Translations under genes and position numbers: made by a program
In this document: in pieces, positions 31,384 through 41,742 of the stretch
Numbering within the stretch: the stretch's first letter is position 1
How the letters are laid out: every line of letters begins with the position of its first letter
NCBI GenBank assembly: GCA_030765045.1
Contig: CM060961.1
Coordinates: 144,590,538-144,654,537, forward strand
DNA length: 64,000 nucleotides
Direction of reading: 5' to 3'
Source: Tenodera sinensis
Taxonomy: Eukaryota; Arthropoda; Insecta; Mantodea; Mantidae
Notes under the pieces: generated by a model
Database searches by the model: none
What the model was told of the DNA's origin: nothing
Seen by the model: the letters and a program-made list of their open reading frames with translations, nothing else

Positions 31384-34064
31384 ATGGCAACTTCAAGGGG
31401 AGTCATAACTTTAACCCGTGCACTCCTGTGGAATGCAGATGGCATCCACAGGGAGCAACACGAACTTGAAAATTACCTGCGGCGTAACAAAATTGATGTC
31501 GCATTCATTTGCGAAACTAAATTACAGCAGGAGCACACTTTTAAGCTCCAGGGGTATCAAATCTTTCGGAATGACAGAATTGGCAGACAGGGGGGAGGGA
31601 CTGCTATTTTACTCAAAAACACTATTGCTCATGCTTCTGTTACGCTACCTGTAATGGCAGCGTTAGAGTGCACAGCACTTAAAACACGTGTAAATAATCA
31701 AACGGTTATGCTGGTAGCGCTTTATCGGCCCCCAACTCGGCGGATTTCATACGTGACCTCGAACAAATCCTCACTTTAGAGGAGCACGTTATAATTGCAG
31801 GAGATTTCAATGCCCGGCACCCCAGGTGGTTTTGTCGCCGAGCAAACGCGGCCGGAAATCTCCTGGTTGAACTTATAACTGAAAATGACGACTTAGAGGT
31901 ACACCATCCCCCAGATCCCACATTTTGGCACAGATCGGGGCATTTCGACCCCGAAATTTTGGACTTCGTATTAACCAAAAATGCGACACCTTTAACTAAC
32001 TTTACAGTGTATCACAGCCTGGACTCCGACCACCTTCCCCTGCATTTCGACATACAGGGTGGCATTTCAGCCGGTGCCTCTGGCCCTCGAAGGAGCGCTG
32101 AGACCGACTGGAATAAGTTCACCATGGAAATGCACGGGATGGCGCAACCCAGGCTGTCATACTATAGCGAGGCAGACATAGATGTCGCCATTGAAAACTT
32201 CACTGCCTCGCTACACACGGCCAAGAGAAGCGCTACCACTTACACCACAAGACCACCCGGTTTTTGCACGTACCCCGAGGTAGAGCAACTCATTGCGCGG
32301 AGACGACGCTTGACAAGACTGTGGCGGTATACCCGTCAGCCTGAATACAAAATGCTAGCAAAATGGTTACGCAACATCGTTCGGCATCAAATTAAAATTA
32401 ACAAAACTGAACAGTGGGAAAACAAAATGCTGAGTACCACCCATTCGGACTCTTCCTTGTGGAAATTATTAAAAGCATTTAAAGTCTCCACGAGCGTCAA
32501 CTCCGCAACTGAGGCGCTGCACACTCACGGCGGCCTGCACTTCTCCGAAGAGGAGAAAGCCGAGGTTTTCGATGACTGTCTTGAAGATAGATTCAGCGAA
32601 AACCCAGTTACCAACCGTGATATAGAACGGGAGGTACAGACATGGGTACAAACCTGGGTGGCGCAGAAGCAAGAGCAACAGCTACCCCTAATATCACCGC
32701 AGGAAGTTTACAAGCTCATTAGGAAATTACCTAATGGGAAAGCTGCCGGCCCAGACAAAGTGACTAATGAGGAACTTAAACATCTCCCGAGAAAAGCCCT
32801 GGTGCAACTGACCAAAATATTTAACGCCTGTTTGCAGCAAGGCTATTTCCCCTCTACTTGGAAACGAGCCAAGGTAATTATGCTCCCAAAGCAAGGAAAA
32901 AGCACCAGACAACCGCAAAACTACCGCCCCATTAGTCTCTTGTCTACTATTGGTAAATTGCTCGAAAAACTTATACTTTCTCGACTTCAAAAACATGTTT
33001 CGGAATCACATGAACTCTCAAATTCACAGTTTGGCTTTCGAAAAGGACATTCTACTGAGTTACAGCTTCTCAGACTAACAGATGACGTAACAGAGCAATT
33101 TAACAATGGGGCTTCAACATTGGCGCTATTTCTGGACGTAGAAGCCGCATTCGACCGGTGCTGGCACAATGGCCTTATTTACAAACTGCACCACAATTTC
33201 CCGGCTCTTCAAAATTATCTGTACTTGCTGCACAATTTTTTAGAAGAACGGAAGTTCTACGTCCAAGTGGGCCGCTCCTCCTCACGGGAGAGAGTGATGC
33301 GGGCTGGCGTCCCACAAGGGGCAATCATGTCACCCTTCCTGTATATATTATTTACTAACGATTTCCCAGTGGACGCCAGATGTAAGGTAGCCATGTATGC
33401 TGATGACACTGCAATATACAATCACCATAGAAATCCACGTTTCGGACTTGCAGAAATGCAACGTTATGTTAACAACTTCCTCTCATGGCAACATGATTGG
33501 AAAATCAAAATTAATCCTAACAAATGCCAGCTGATACATTTTTCTAAGCGGCATCACACTTTGGCAATGGACCTAACGGTCGGTGGTCAAATATTGCATT
33601 GTCGTCGGCAAGTGAAATATTTAGGGGTTACCTTGGACCGCAGAATGTGCTGGTCCACCCACATAAAAAATAGCGCCAACAAAGGCAGACAGCGGCTAAA
33701 GTTATGCGCCCCCATCTTCCGCAGTAAACAGCTGGAATTGAAGTCCATACTCGTACTGTATAAAGCTTTTATTTTGTCAGTGGTTCTATACGCGTGTGTG
33801 GCCTGGGCAAATGCCTCAAAAACCGCCCTGAAGACCATCCAAACTCTCCAAAACCTCTCCCTCCGAAAAATCCTCTCTGCTCCCATCCTAACCACTAATT
33901 AAACCCTTCACCAAGAAACCCAAATCCCATCCATTCCCGAGGCAATTACAAAAAGAGCCACTGCCGCGTGGGCGCGCATCAGAAACCACGACAATTATGT
34001 CATTGGCAATATCGGCAAAGGTGAGCCGAAGCATCGGAAGCATGCGCGTATTAAAATGTTTTAA
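31384..34064 (+). pseudogene. A5 ORF2 (endonuclease-RT), frameshift plus stop
   Basis: It starts at the ATG directly after the ORF1 stop. Loss of one C in a C-run at about 31732 shifts the frame inside the endonuclease. The correct frame is open again from 31959 through SDHLPLHF and the RT (DVEAAFDRCWH, GVPQGAIMSP, MYADDTAIY). A TAA at 33900-33902 replaces an Arg codon about 54 codons before the normal stop at 34064. Confidence 0.9.
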
Positions 34065-34635
34065 ACGTCAACTCGGCTCACCGACTGATGCGCGTCCACG
34101 CAAACACGGCCCTAGGCCGCACACACGCTACCTTAGAGGCCTGCACCCCAGGGAACAGGTCGGGAGCTGCACCCTGCCCCGCCCAGGATAACCGCGGAGT
34201 GTATATAGTGTACATATCGTGTGTAAATAGTTAAGTGTGTAAATAGTGCTCTGTTATAACATGCTGGGACGCCCAATTAAAGTGCCCACTGTGCGTGAGT
34301 GTGTGTGCGTGTGTGTGTGTGTGCGTGTATGAGGGCATATCTTCTGATATACCAGAGTGGATGCGGGAGTGAATGTGTGTAAATATATGTATATAAAAGT
34401 AGCAGGAAAAAGACAAAGCAAAAACATAAACATTACCACGAACTGCTAATACAGATGGGAACTGTTCTCGGTGACCCAAAAGAGGGTCACTGTATGGGTT
34501 ACCAAAAAACCCCATGTACATAGTAGATGTAAGTGTAAAAAAAAAAAATTGTATAAAACATGCCAACTTAAGTCTGTACGCTGGGCCCCATGTACCAGCA
34601 CCAGACAAAATTCTTGAATAAAATAATCTGAATCT

Positions 34636-34785
34636 AATGTTCCCTTGATGACAAAAAATCCCCGTAGATAGAACATCCAACTCATTGCGCAGTTAAGCCG
34701 TACAACGGCTTGGTACTGCGGACAAAGACACTCGGGCGGGGGGCAATAACTGTCCCCCCGTTCGACCCGAACTGCCTCTGGAGCC
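34636..34785 (+). mobile_element. B3, right part: 3' terminus
   Basis: This is the last 150 bp of B3, with hairpins AGCCGT/ACGGCT (34696-34701 with 34705-34710) and a G6/C6 pair, then GCCTCTGGAG at the end. It meets the 5S spacer at CCTAGGCTAAGTG, exactly the spacer position where B1 ends in Block I. Confidence 0.87.
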
Positions 34786-35142
34786 TAGGCTAAGTGAATG
34801 TCGCTATGGATCCAAATGAAATGAAAAGTGTTAATTTGGGCATGTTTACAAGATGTCCGGGCTGTTTAGGGAAACCCCTCTTCAGCCTAGTGTGTTATTT
34901 TTTATTTGTGGTGTTTGGATTTCCTTCGGCTTGTGTGCGCATTCGTGTTGTTTTGTGTTGTCGTTGACGTTGCGTAGTGTAGTGTAGCGTAGTGTGTTGC
35001 CATTTGTGTGTCTGTGTGTCAGTTTCCCATGTTTAATAATCAATTAGATAAAGAGGTTGGGTAACAAAGCTTTGCACAAAGTATAAAAAAATAGAGAAGA
35101 AACGCGTACATATGATGTAAACTTTAGAACGCAAAACCTCTC
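34786..35142 (+). repeat. 5S spacer right of Block II
   Basis: This is the distal spacer with the GT-rich block and the promoter-proximal region of copy 5. Confidence 0.88.
35108..35114 (+). promoter_or_regulatory. TATA-like upstream element of 5S copy 5
   Basis: ACATATG lies at -35 to -29 from the 5S start. It is at the same distance in copies 1 (13-19), 2 (1511-1517) and 3 (6008-6014) and is changed to ACATAGG in copy 4 (20727-20733). Insect 5S genes are known to use a TATA-like element near -30 besides the internal control region. Confidence 0.6.
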
Positions 35143-35261
35143 GCCAACGGCCATACCATGCTGAATACACCGGTTCTCGTCCGATCACCGAAGTTAAGCA
35201 GCATTGGGCGTGGTCAGTACTTGGATGGGTGACCGCTTGGGAACACCACGTGCCGTTGGCA
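35143..35261 (+). rRNA. 5S rRNA: 5S ribosomal RNA gene, copy 5 (consensus-like)
   Basis: At every position where the five copies differ, this 119-nt copy has the majority base. It has intact stem I, box A and a strong T-rich terminator (TTTTTCTTTTC). It is the best candidate for a functional gene in the window. Confidence 0.97.
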
Positions 35262-36413
35262 TTTTTCTTTTCATTTTGGTTTTGTTTTCTAAACATTTTC
35301 CTTCTTTCAAAATCCACCTTTTTCTACTCACCGGTTGGAACACCTTCACGAGGTTTCCTTACCTGTGGTAAACTGTGTAGGTGCCATCTTAATTTTACCA
35401 CTACTTCTGCTCTTCACCATTAGAGATAGACAAAGCCATACTATGCAAAACATGTAGACTTTGCTAGAATACACAATTTATGTCCAAATGAATTTTCTTG
35501 TAAGGTGAACCATTTCGGAGATATTCCTTGTTATGTGTGTGAGTTCCAGAAAGCAACTTTCGTAAAATGGAGCATCGTTGTTCATTGTTTTTATATGTTA
35601 AGTTTGCAAAGACCACGGAATCTCAAAGCTTTAAAACATTTCACTATCGCACAAAGCCTACTGTATTCTAATATTCCCCTTGAACCTACAAGGAAATAAG
35701 CAATAAAACAATATGTATAAATGTTTAATTCAACACGAAGAAGATAGAGGCATAGGAGCTTTTAAGAGTGGCTACTACAGGAGAACAGAAAGGCATGTGA
35801 GTGCAACACAAAGGCATGTGAGTGCAACACATCAGATTTTATGTTAAGTGTGCAAAGAGAACGGAATCTCAAAGCTTTAAAATGTTTGACTATCGCACAA
35901 ATTATATTCCCTTTGCACCTACAAGGAAATAAGCAATAAGATAATTTGTACAAATGATTATTTTAATTAACAAGAAGAAAAAGAAGATTAACAAGAAGAA
36001 CCAGAAGAAGAAGAGGAAGAAGAAGCAGAAGAAGAAGAAGGAGGAGGAGAAGAAGGCGAAGAAGAAGAAAGAGGAGGAGAAGAAGAAGAAGAAGAAGAAG
36101 AAGAAGAAGAAAAAGAAGAAGAAGAAGTAGAAAAGAAGAAGAAGTAGAAGAAGAAGAAGAAGAAGAAGAAGAAGAAGATATAGGAATAAGAGTTTGTAAG
36201 AATGGTTAGTACAATTGTAGAGAAAGTCATGTGAGTGCAACTCATTAGATTTTTGTTATAAGGTTCGATGCTAGAACATCTTTGTGATATTAGTGCTGGT
36301 TGTTCGTTTGTGTCATGGTATATAGAGCAGGCCATAGATTTCCTAGGCCAAGTGAATGTCGCTATGGATACAAATGAAATGAAAAGTGTTAATTTGGGCA
36401 TGTTTACAAGATC
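35262..36413 (+). repeat. 5S spacer, unit 5, last unit before the array ends
   Basis: This spacer has both sub-repeats, a 19-bp local tandem duplication (AAAGGCATGTGAGTGCAAC, about 35792-35829) and the longest GAA/GAG array (35971-36180). The spacer stops at TTTACAAG and continues into C2 without any target-site duplication. Confidence 0.88.
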
Positions 36414-37933
36414 CTGTATACCTGATCTTGAGAGAAAGTGGATGTGGTCCGGGCGTTTACGGTCCTCCTCTGTTGGCAGAAGGTTTTAAGTAGTTAGTTG
36501 TGATTCAGAATATTGAATAGGTGGGCTCTGGCATCTATGGTATCTGTGTTGTTTAGAGAACGTTCAAAAAGATGGAGTGGCGTTTTGTGTTTGGTTAGTT
36601 CAAGATGATATGTGCCGAGGTTGGCAATGAGTGGGTTATGTTGGCGGGAATTTTTGGCATAGAGGTCGGAGGCAAGCTTTTTAATGAATTCTTCAATTGT
36701 GTGCATATGCAGTTCTTCGTGCAGTTTGTAGGCCGGCGCCCGTCTGGGTACGCCAGTGATTATCCTTAGGATCCGGTTCTGAAAGGAGTTTAGGCGCTTA
36801 ATGTGGTTGGAGGCGGCGTATCCCCAGACCGGGGCTGCGTATGTCAGTATCGGTCGGATTAGTGTTTTATATAGGGTAAGTCCTAGTTTCGGGGAGATAT
36901 GTGATCCTGTGCGAAGGAGGGGGTAGAGTCTCCTTACTTGTACTTGCGCCTTGCGCCGGCAATTTTGGATGTGTGTGTGCCAAGTGAGGCCTTGGTCCAT
37001 CGTGAGCCCGAGATAGGTGGTCTGGTTAGTCCAGTTAATGTTTTCGCCAAACAGAGTTAATGGAGGGAGTCTACGTGCAGTGCTTCTATGTGTTTGGCGC
37101 TTAGTGAATATATCTGCATGGCATTTGGCTTGGTTGACTCTGATTCGCCATTTGGCGAGCCAGTCTTCCAAGTTGGTGAGTGACGTTTGTAGCCTGTCGC
37201 GTACAAATCTAGGGTTGCCTGACTGAGCTGCGATAGCCGTGTCGTCTGCATACAAGTAAAGTGATGTGTTTGTGGTTTTTGGTATGTCGTTGATATAAAT
37301 GTTCAAGAGTGTGGGCCCCAGTAAACTGCCTTGCGGGACCCCTGCTTGCATAATACGTGGAGAGGAGAGTGCATTGTTTACTGCGGAGCTGAACTGGCGG
37401 TCACGTAAGTAGTTTGCGATGAGCTTTACCATGGTGTCTTGCACATTTAGAGACATTAGTTTGCGTAGGAGTCCTGGGTGCCATACCCGGTCGAAGGCTC
37501 GTTCAATGTCCAGGAACAGGACCCCCGTGGTTTTATTTATGTTAAATCCGCGGGTTATGTGCTCGGTGATACGGAGTAGTTGGAGTGTGGTCGAGTGCTT
37601 GGCTCGAAAACCGAACTGTTCTTGAATGATGATGCCGTGTTTGATTAGATGTGCGTTTAGTCTTTTAAGTATTATTTTCTCTAGCACCTTACTGAGTGAG
37701 TTCAGTAGGCTGATGGGTCTGTAGTTGGGTGGGTTGGTGTGGTCTTTGCCTAGTTTGGGGAAGTGGAGGACTTTGGCCTTCTTCCAGCGCTGTGGAAAGG
37801 TGCCGCTTCTAAGGGTATAGTTGAATATTTCTGTCAGTCGGTTAATGGCGTCGGGAGGTAAGTTTTTAAGTGCTATGTTGGGTATGGTGTCAGGTCCGGG
37901 CGATTTCTTTTCGGGAGATGCTTCCAGAGGCTC
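36414..37933 (-). mobile_element. C2: C-family fragment truncated at both ends
   Basis: C2 begins (minus strand) inside the RT and ends inside the 3' UTR at ATCCTGTATACC, where C1 continues for several hundred bases more. The missing true 3' end shows that its contact with the 5S spacer is a rearrangement and not a normal insertion end. Its upstream edge touches the terminal repeats of B4. Confidence 0.88.
36494..37933 (-). pseudogene. C2 ORF2 fragment (reverse transcriptase)
   Basis: The frame is open from the 5' truncation (SPGPDTIPN region) to the stop at 36494-36496. It includes NYRPISLLNS, FGFRAKHSTT, FLDIERAFDRVWH, AGVPQGSLLGP and LYADDTAIAA, and unlike C1 it has an intact YADD. The endonuclease and the beginning of the RT are missing. 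It shows what C1's catalytic region looked like before its stop codon arose. Confidence 0.9.
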
Positions 37934-38290
37934 CAGAGGCAGTTCGAGTCGAGTGGGGAAGCTTATTCCCCCACCCGAAGTGTCTTTACCGCAGTACCTA
38001 GCCGTTATACGGCTTTACCTGCGCGATAGTATGGTGTTTTGGTCTACAGGGATTTAAACTCTGGGAATGTTTGGGATCAGGGGTATCTTAGGGACAAGAT
38101 GAATGATGGTAAGGATAGGTCCATGAACGGGCACTGCCCATACATGCTGATTGGCTGGTTAGTCAATCAGGTGACGCGCTAATCTCCTCCTGGTTCTGGC
38201 CGTCAGTCACACACTGAGAGGTGATCTGAGTTAGGCGATTTACTCTGTTTTAAGTACAGATATTCATTTTGCCTTTCCCATCTGCGAAAA

Positions 38291-41002
38291 TTAGACCGTT
38301 GGACTTAAGATGTCCTTCGGCAATTTTTTAGATGGTAGTCGGCGAGGCTCTCTCTGGTCATATTGTCCCAGAGTATTCACCAGTGGGTTAGGGTGGTTCT
38401 GGAGTTTGTTGTACATTGTTCGAGCGCGGGTTTTAATCACGTCGACAATGTACGGGATACCGGAATGTTCGTGAAGGATGTGGGCAGGAAATCTCCAACC
38501 AGTGTCATAGATCATCCTTAATGCCCGGTTCTGCAACGTCTGGAGTCTGATGAAGGTGGACTTTGCCACCACTCCCCAGATCTCACATCCGTACAGGACC
38601 AGAGGCGGGATGATCGCACGATACAGTTGGAGTTTCAGGCGAATGGGCATGGTTTTGGAGCTGAGGATGGGATACAACTGCCGTAGGGCTGCATGACCTT
38701 GTAGTACTTTGCCCCTGACGTGATGCCTATACGTTAGCCGCCGGTCCAACGTGACCCCGAGATACTTCGCCGTAGTGACCCAAGGGATCCGACGGCGCCG
38801 AAGCACGAGGTCCTGCGGGAGCCGGTTTGCCAGCGTGTTGGCCAGGAGAATAGCAGAGCTTTTCTCCGGGTTGATAGACATGCGCCAGTTCTCGCACCAT
38901 CTACTGATGGCACAGAGGTGGGCTTGTACTTGACGGTAGCTGTAGCGCGGGTTCTTGTTAGCTGCGAAGATCATGAGATCGTCCGCATACTGACAGATGT
39001 GAGTGTTGGGGTGCGTGGGGAGATCGGCCATGTAAGCATTAAAGAGTGCCGGTGACAGTACACTGCCCTCGGGGACTCCTGGGCCAATGGGCCTTTCTCG
39101 GGAAAATGAACCCTCCACCTTCACCCGGAAGCTACGTTCCTGTAGGAAACTAGCCACCAAGTAAATATATGGAGGGGGGATTTCGTGCTGTATGAGTTTG
39201 TAGATAAGCCCTTCGTGCCAGGTGGTAGAGAACGCCTTTTCCACGTCAAGCAACACTGCCACCGTTTTGGCCCTTTCCTGGTAAGCCAGGGAGGCCTTTT
39301 CGGCTACACGCAGTAGTTGCTCGGTTGTGGAATGGTCAGAACGAAAACCAAACTGATGTTCCGGTAGGAGGCCTTTTTCCTCTAAAAGAGGTCGAAGGCG
39401 GGTCAGGAACAGTTTCTCGAAAACTTTCGAGATAACTGGTAGGAGGCTGATGGAGCGGTAGCTAGAAGGAAAGATCGGATTCTTGCCCGGCTTCAACACG
39501 CATACCACACGCGCCTTCTTCCAGTCTTCTGGAAAATGACGCATGCTTAGGCACGCGTTGTAGAGTAGAGTCAAGTGCATCACGGCTCTAAAGGGAAGGT
39601 GCTGGAGCATTTCCGCTGTTACCCGGTCCTGCCCAGGGGCTTTTCTAGGTTTTAGGTGTTGGATGGTGTTAGTTACCTCGCGAGGGGTAACTATCGGGAT
39701 GTGGAAATCCTCGTGGTCCGCAGGTCCAACTTCTAAGAAGTCTTCTACTGCTTGCTCCACGAGGTCAGTATGATCGTCGTTCTGAGGGTCGACTCTAGGC
39801 TGGAATTGAGTTTCCAAATAGTCTGCTAGCGCCTCTGCTTTTTCCCTCGGTTCAAAGACAAGTCTTCCCCGAGGGCTATGCACAGGATGCTGGTGTACAG
39901 TTTTATCTTTCCTCAAGCCTCGGACGATGCGCCATGGTTTCCTCTCCTGGAGGTTTACATGTCGCAACGTGTTTTCCCAAGCTGCTTGCCTATGCTTTCT
40001 TAGGAGTCGTCTCACCAGGGATTTGAACCTCTGGTGTATTACTCCTATCCTAGGGTGACGGAATCTCTGCCATAGCCTTCTAACAGCGTTTTTCGCTTGA
40101 ATGAGGCGTTTCAGTGGAACAGGGATAGCTGTAGGGTTTGGTGCATCGGTAGGAATACGGTGGGTATGAGCACGCACCGCATTTAGGATAGAGGTTGAGA
40201 ACCCCGTGGCTGCCTCCTCGAGAGCCTCTATCGAGTCTATTCGAGGACATGCTTCCACGGAGTTGTGGAGGGCTAGGACGGCTGCATCCCAGTCGACTTC
40301 CTCAACCCAATCAGGCACTCCCAGCGCAGTTAGATTAACGTCTGAGTCGACCACAACAGGGTTGTGATCAGAATCCAGAGCGTTAATCACCGAGAGATCC
40401 AGGTGGAATGGAATGTTCTTTGTGACAATGAAATCTATGACATTCGCGGCGCCGCGTGCCGGGTAGTATGTTGGACCTCTCGGCCCGTGTGCATGCAGGG
40501 CGGGGTTCCCGCTTATGAGACGGTACAATCCCCGACCCTTCACGTTCTGGGTGCGGCTGTGCCAGCTCGGGTGTTTGGCGTTGAAGTCGCCTGCGATACA
40601 GACTCTTTGGTGTAGGTTTAGGAGTGCCGTAATGTCCGCTTCATAGAAGCGCCCATCCGGAGGATCATATACCGCTACAAGTACCACGTCGCATCCGCCT
40701 AAGGATAGTCTTATGGCGGTTGCCTCTAGGTGTTGTAGTGGCGGAATGGTAACAGGAATATGTGTGAGATGGTTCTTTATGAAAATGGCAGTACCGCCGC
40801 CCTGTCGGCCGACCCGATCAGACCGATGGGCGACGTAACTTGGCAGACTGAACTGTACACCGGCGTGCAAGTGTGTTTCACAGACCATAAGGATATCAAT
40901 CCCATGGCTGTCTACAAACTCTAACAGGCCAGGTCTCTGCTCTCTAACTCCATTTGCGTTCCAGAACGCAGCTCTAAATGAACGCACATTTCTATGCGCC
41001 AT
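38291..41002 (-). CDS. B4 ORF2: AP endonuclease plus reverse transcriptase, intact
   Basis: 903 residues with no defect seen. Endonuclease: WNAN 14-17, CETH 41-44, GDFNAKHPSW 138-147, SDHNPV 211-216. RT: motif A Asp about 586 in DVEKAFSTTWH, GVPEG 642-646, YADD 672-675, then KYLGVTLDRRLTY and a Jockey-like C-terminal region. It would nick target DNA and copy the element RNA from the nick. The ATG follows the ORF1 stop directly (TAAATG). Two positions unusual for the clade recur in all B copies covering them (AFS for AFD, PEG for PQG). B4 alone has Pro instead of Ala before GVPEG. Without an intact ORF1 in cis, mobility would depend on other copies. Confidence 0.93.
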   Translation of the reverse strand: MAHRNVRSFRAAFWNANGVREQRPGLLEFVDSHGIDILMVCETHLHAGVQFSLPSYVAHRSDRVGRQGGGTAIFIKNHLTHIPVTIPPLQHLEATAIRLSLGGCDVVLVAVYDPPDGRFYEADITALLNLHQRVCIAGDFNAKHPSWHSRTQNVKGRGLYRLISGNPALHAHGPRGPTYYPARGAANVIDFIVTKNIPFHLDLSVINALDSDHNPVVVDSDVNLTALGVPDWVEEVDWDAAVLALHNSVEACPRIDSIEALEEAATGFSTSILNAVRAHTHRIPTDAPNPTAIPVPLKRLIQAKNAVRRLWQRFRHPRIGVIHQRFKSLVRRLLRKHRQAAWENTLRHVNLQERKPWRIVRGLRKDKTVHQHPVHSPRGRLVFEPREKAEALADYLETQFQPRVDPQNDDHTDLVEQAVEDFLEVGPADHEDFHIPIVTPREVTNTIQHLKPRKAPGQDRVTAEMLQHLPFRAVMHLTLLYNACLSMRHFPEDWKKARVVCVLKPGKNPIFPSSYRSISLLPVISKVFEKLFLTRLRPLLEEKGLLPEHQFGFRSDHSTTEQLLRVAEKASLAYQERAKTVAVLLDVEKAFSTTWHEGLIYKLIQHEIPPPYIYLVASFLQERSFRVKVEGSFSRERPIGPGVPEGSVLSPALFNAYMADLPTHPNTHICQYADDLMIFAANKNPRYSYRQVQAHLCAISRWCENWRMSINPEKSSAILLANTLANRLPQDLVLRRRRIPWVTTAKYLGVTLDRRLTYRHHVRGKVLQGHAALRQLYPILSSKTMPIRLKLQLYRAIIPPLVLYGCEIWGVVAKSTFIRLQTLQNRALRMIYDTGWRFPAHILHEHSGIPYIVDVIKTRARTMYNKLQNHPNPLVNTLGQYDQREPRRLPSKKLPKDILSPTV

Positions 41003-41210
41003 TTAAGAGCTTATGGAATTAGCGTAGAGTTCCTTGGCCGTTTGAAGCACTACGAGGTGCTTCTTCACAGCCGAAAGTTCAGGGTTGAGGATTTGCTCTC
41101 TGCAGCGCCTTAGTATGGGGAGGGAACGTTGTACGAGGTCCGCAAACCAAGTTGCCAGTTCAATAAACTCCGCCATGTCCTCTGAGCCAAAGGCCTCTCC
41201 CAAGACCTGT
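41003..41210 (-). pseudogene. B4 ORF1, C-terminal piece
   Basis: The last 69 codons of ORF1 (LGEAFGSEDMAEF to YANSISS) are separated from the rest by A6 and A7. The stop TAA abuts the ORF2 ATG. The frame is in register with the piece at 49045-50858 when one copy of the 9-bp duplication is counted, giving a 673-residue frame, so the insertions are the only visible damage. Confidence 0.9.
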
Positions 41211-41504
41211 GACTGAGTGAACTTGAACTTATTTATTGAACTAAAACATTTGCCTGGTGCCGGTACAAAAGGGCCCGGCTTACAGGCTCAAATTAACATT
41301 ATTTATATTATTTACAAAGTTTACAAGTGGATTCGTGTTATCTGTGTTTCCTTTAAAACCCATACAGTGGGCAGCTTTAGCCCACCGAGAACAGTTTTAT
41401 TTTGTATGTTCAATGTCTTGTTTGTTTCTTTTGATCGTTTTTTGTTTATGTACACTCATCCACGCGCTCATTCACTCCTGGGCATACCACACATATGTCC
41501 CATC

Positions 41505-41554
<50 letters not shown>

Positions 41555-41742
41555 GTATATACATATTTACACACACTGCATTATATACACTTTACTATAT
41601 ACAGTTTTTCCGCAGTTTTCCTGTGCGGACCAGGTTGCAGCTCCTGACTGGTTCCCTGGGATGCAGGCCTCTGAGGTAGCGTGTGTGCGGCCTAGGGCCC
41701 CTCTTTGCGCGGACGCACATCAGTCGGTGAGCCGAACAACGT

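Larger units (their letters stand above)
30282..34635 (+). mobile_element. A5: 5'-truncated A element nested in the B3 3' UTR
   Basis: A5 carries most of ORF1, all of ORF2 (broken) and the 3' UTR (34065-34635), ending with AATCTGAATCTA-type repeats. AATGTTCCC flanks it (30273-30281 and 34636-34644), a 9-bp target-site duplication in the B3 3' UTR. The 3' UTR is the A2 subtype with hairpins GTGACCC/GGGTCAC (34471-34477 with 34484-34490) and GTCTG..GCTGG/CCAGC..CAGAC (34572-34606). Confidence 0.9.
37934..41219 (-). mobile_element. B4, 3' half: B-family retrotransposon split by A6 and A7
   Basis: The 3' UTR (37934-38290), intact ORF2 and the last 69 codons of ORF1 are here; the 5' half lies at 49044-51059. 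The break is at GACTGAGTG (41211-41219, repeated at 46588-46596 and 49045-49053). Both halves together give about 5.3 kb, the size of B2. The 3' end has the hairpins GCCGT/ACGGC (38001-38013) and GGGGAA/TTCCCC (37955-37971), then GCCTCTGGA repeats. Confidence 0.9.
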
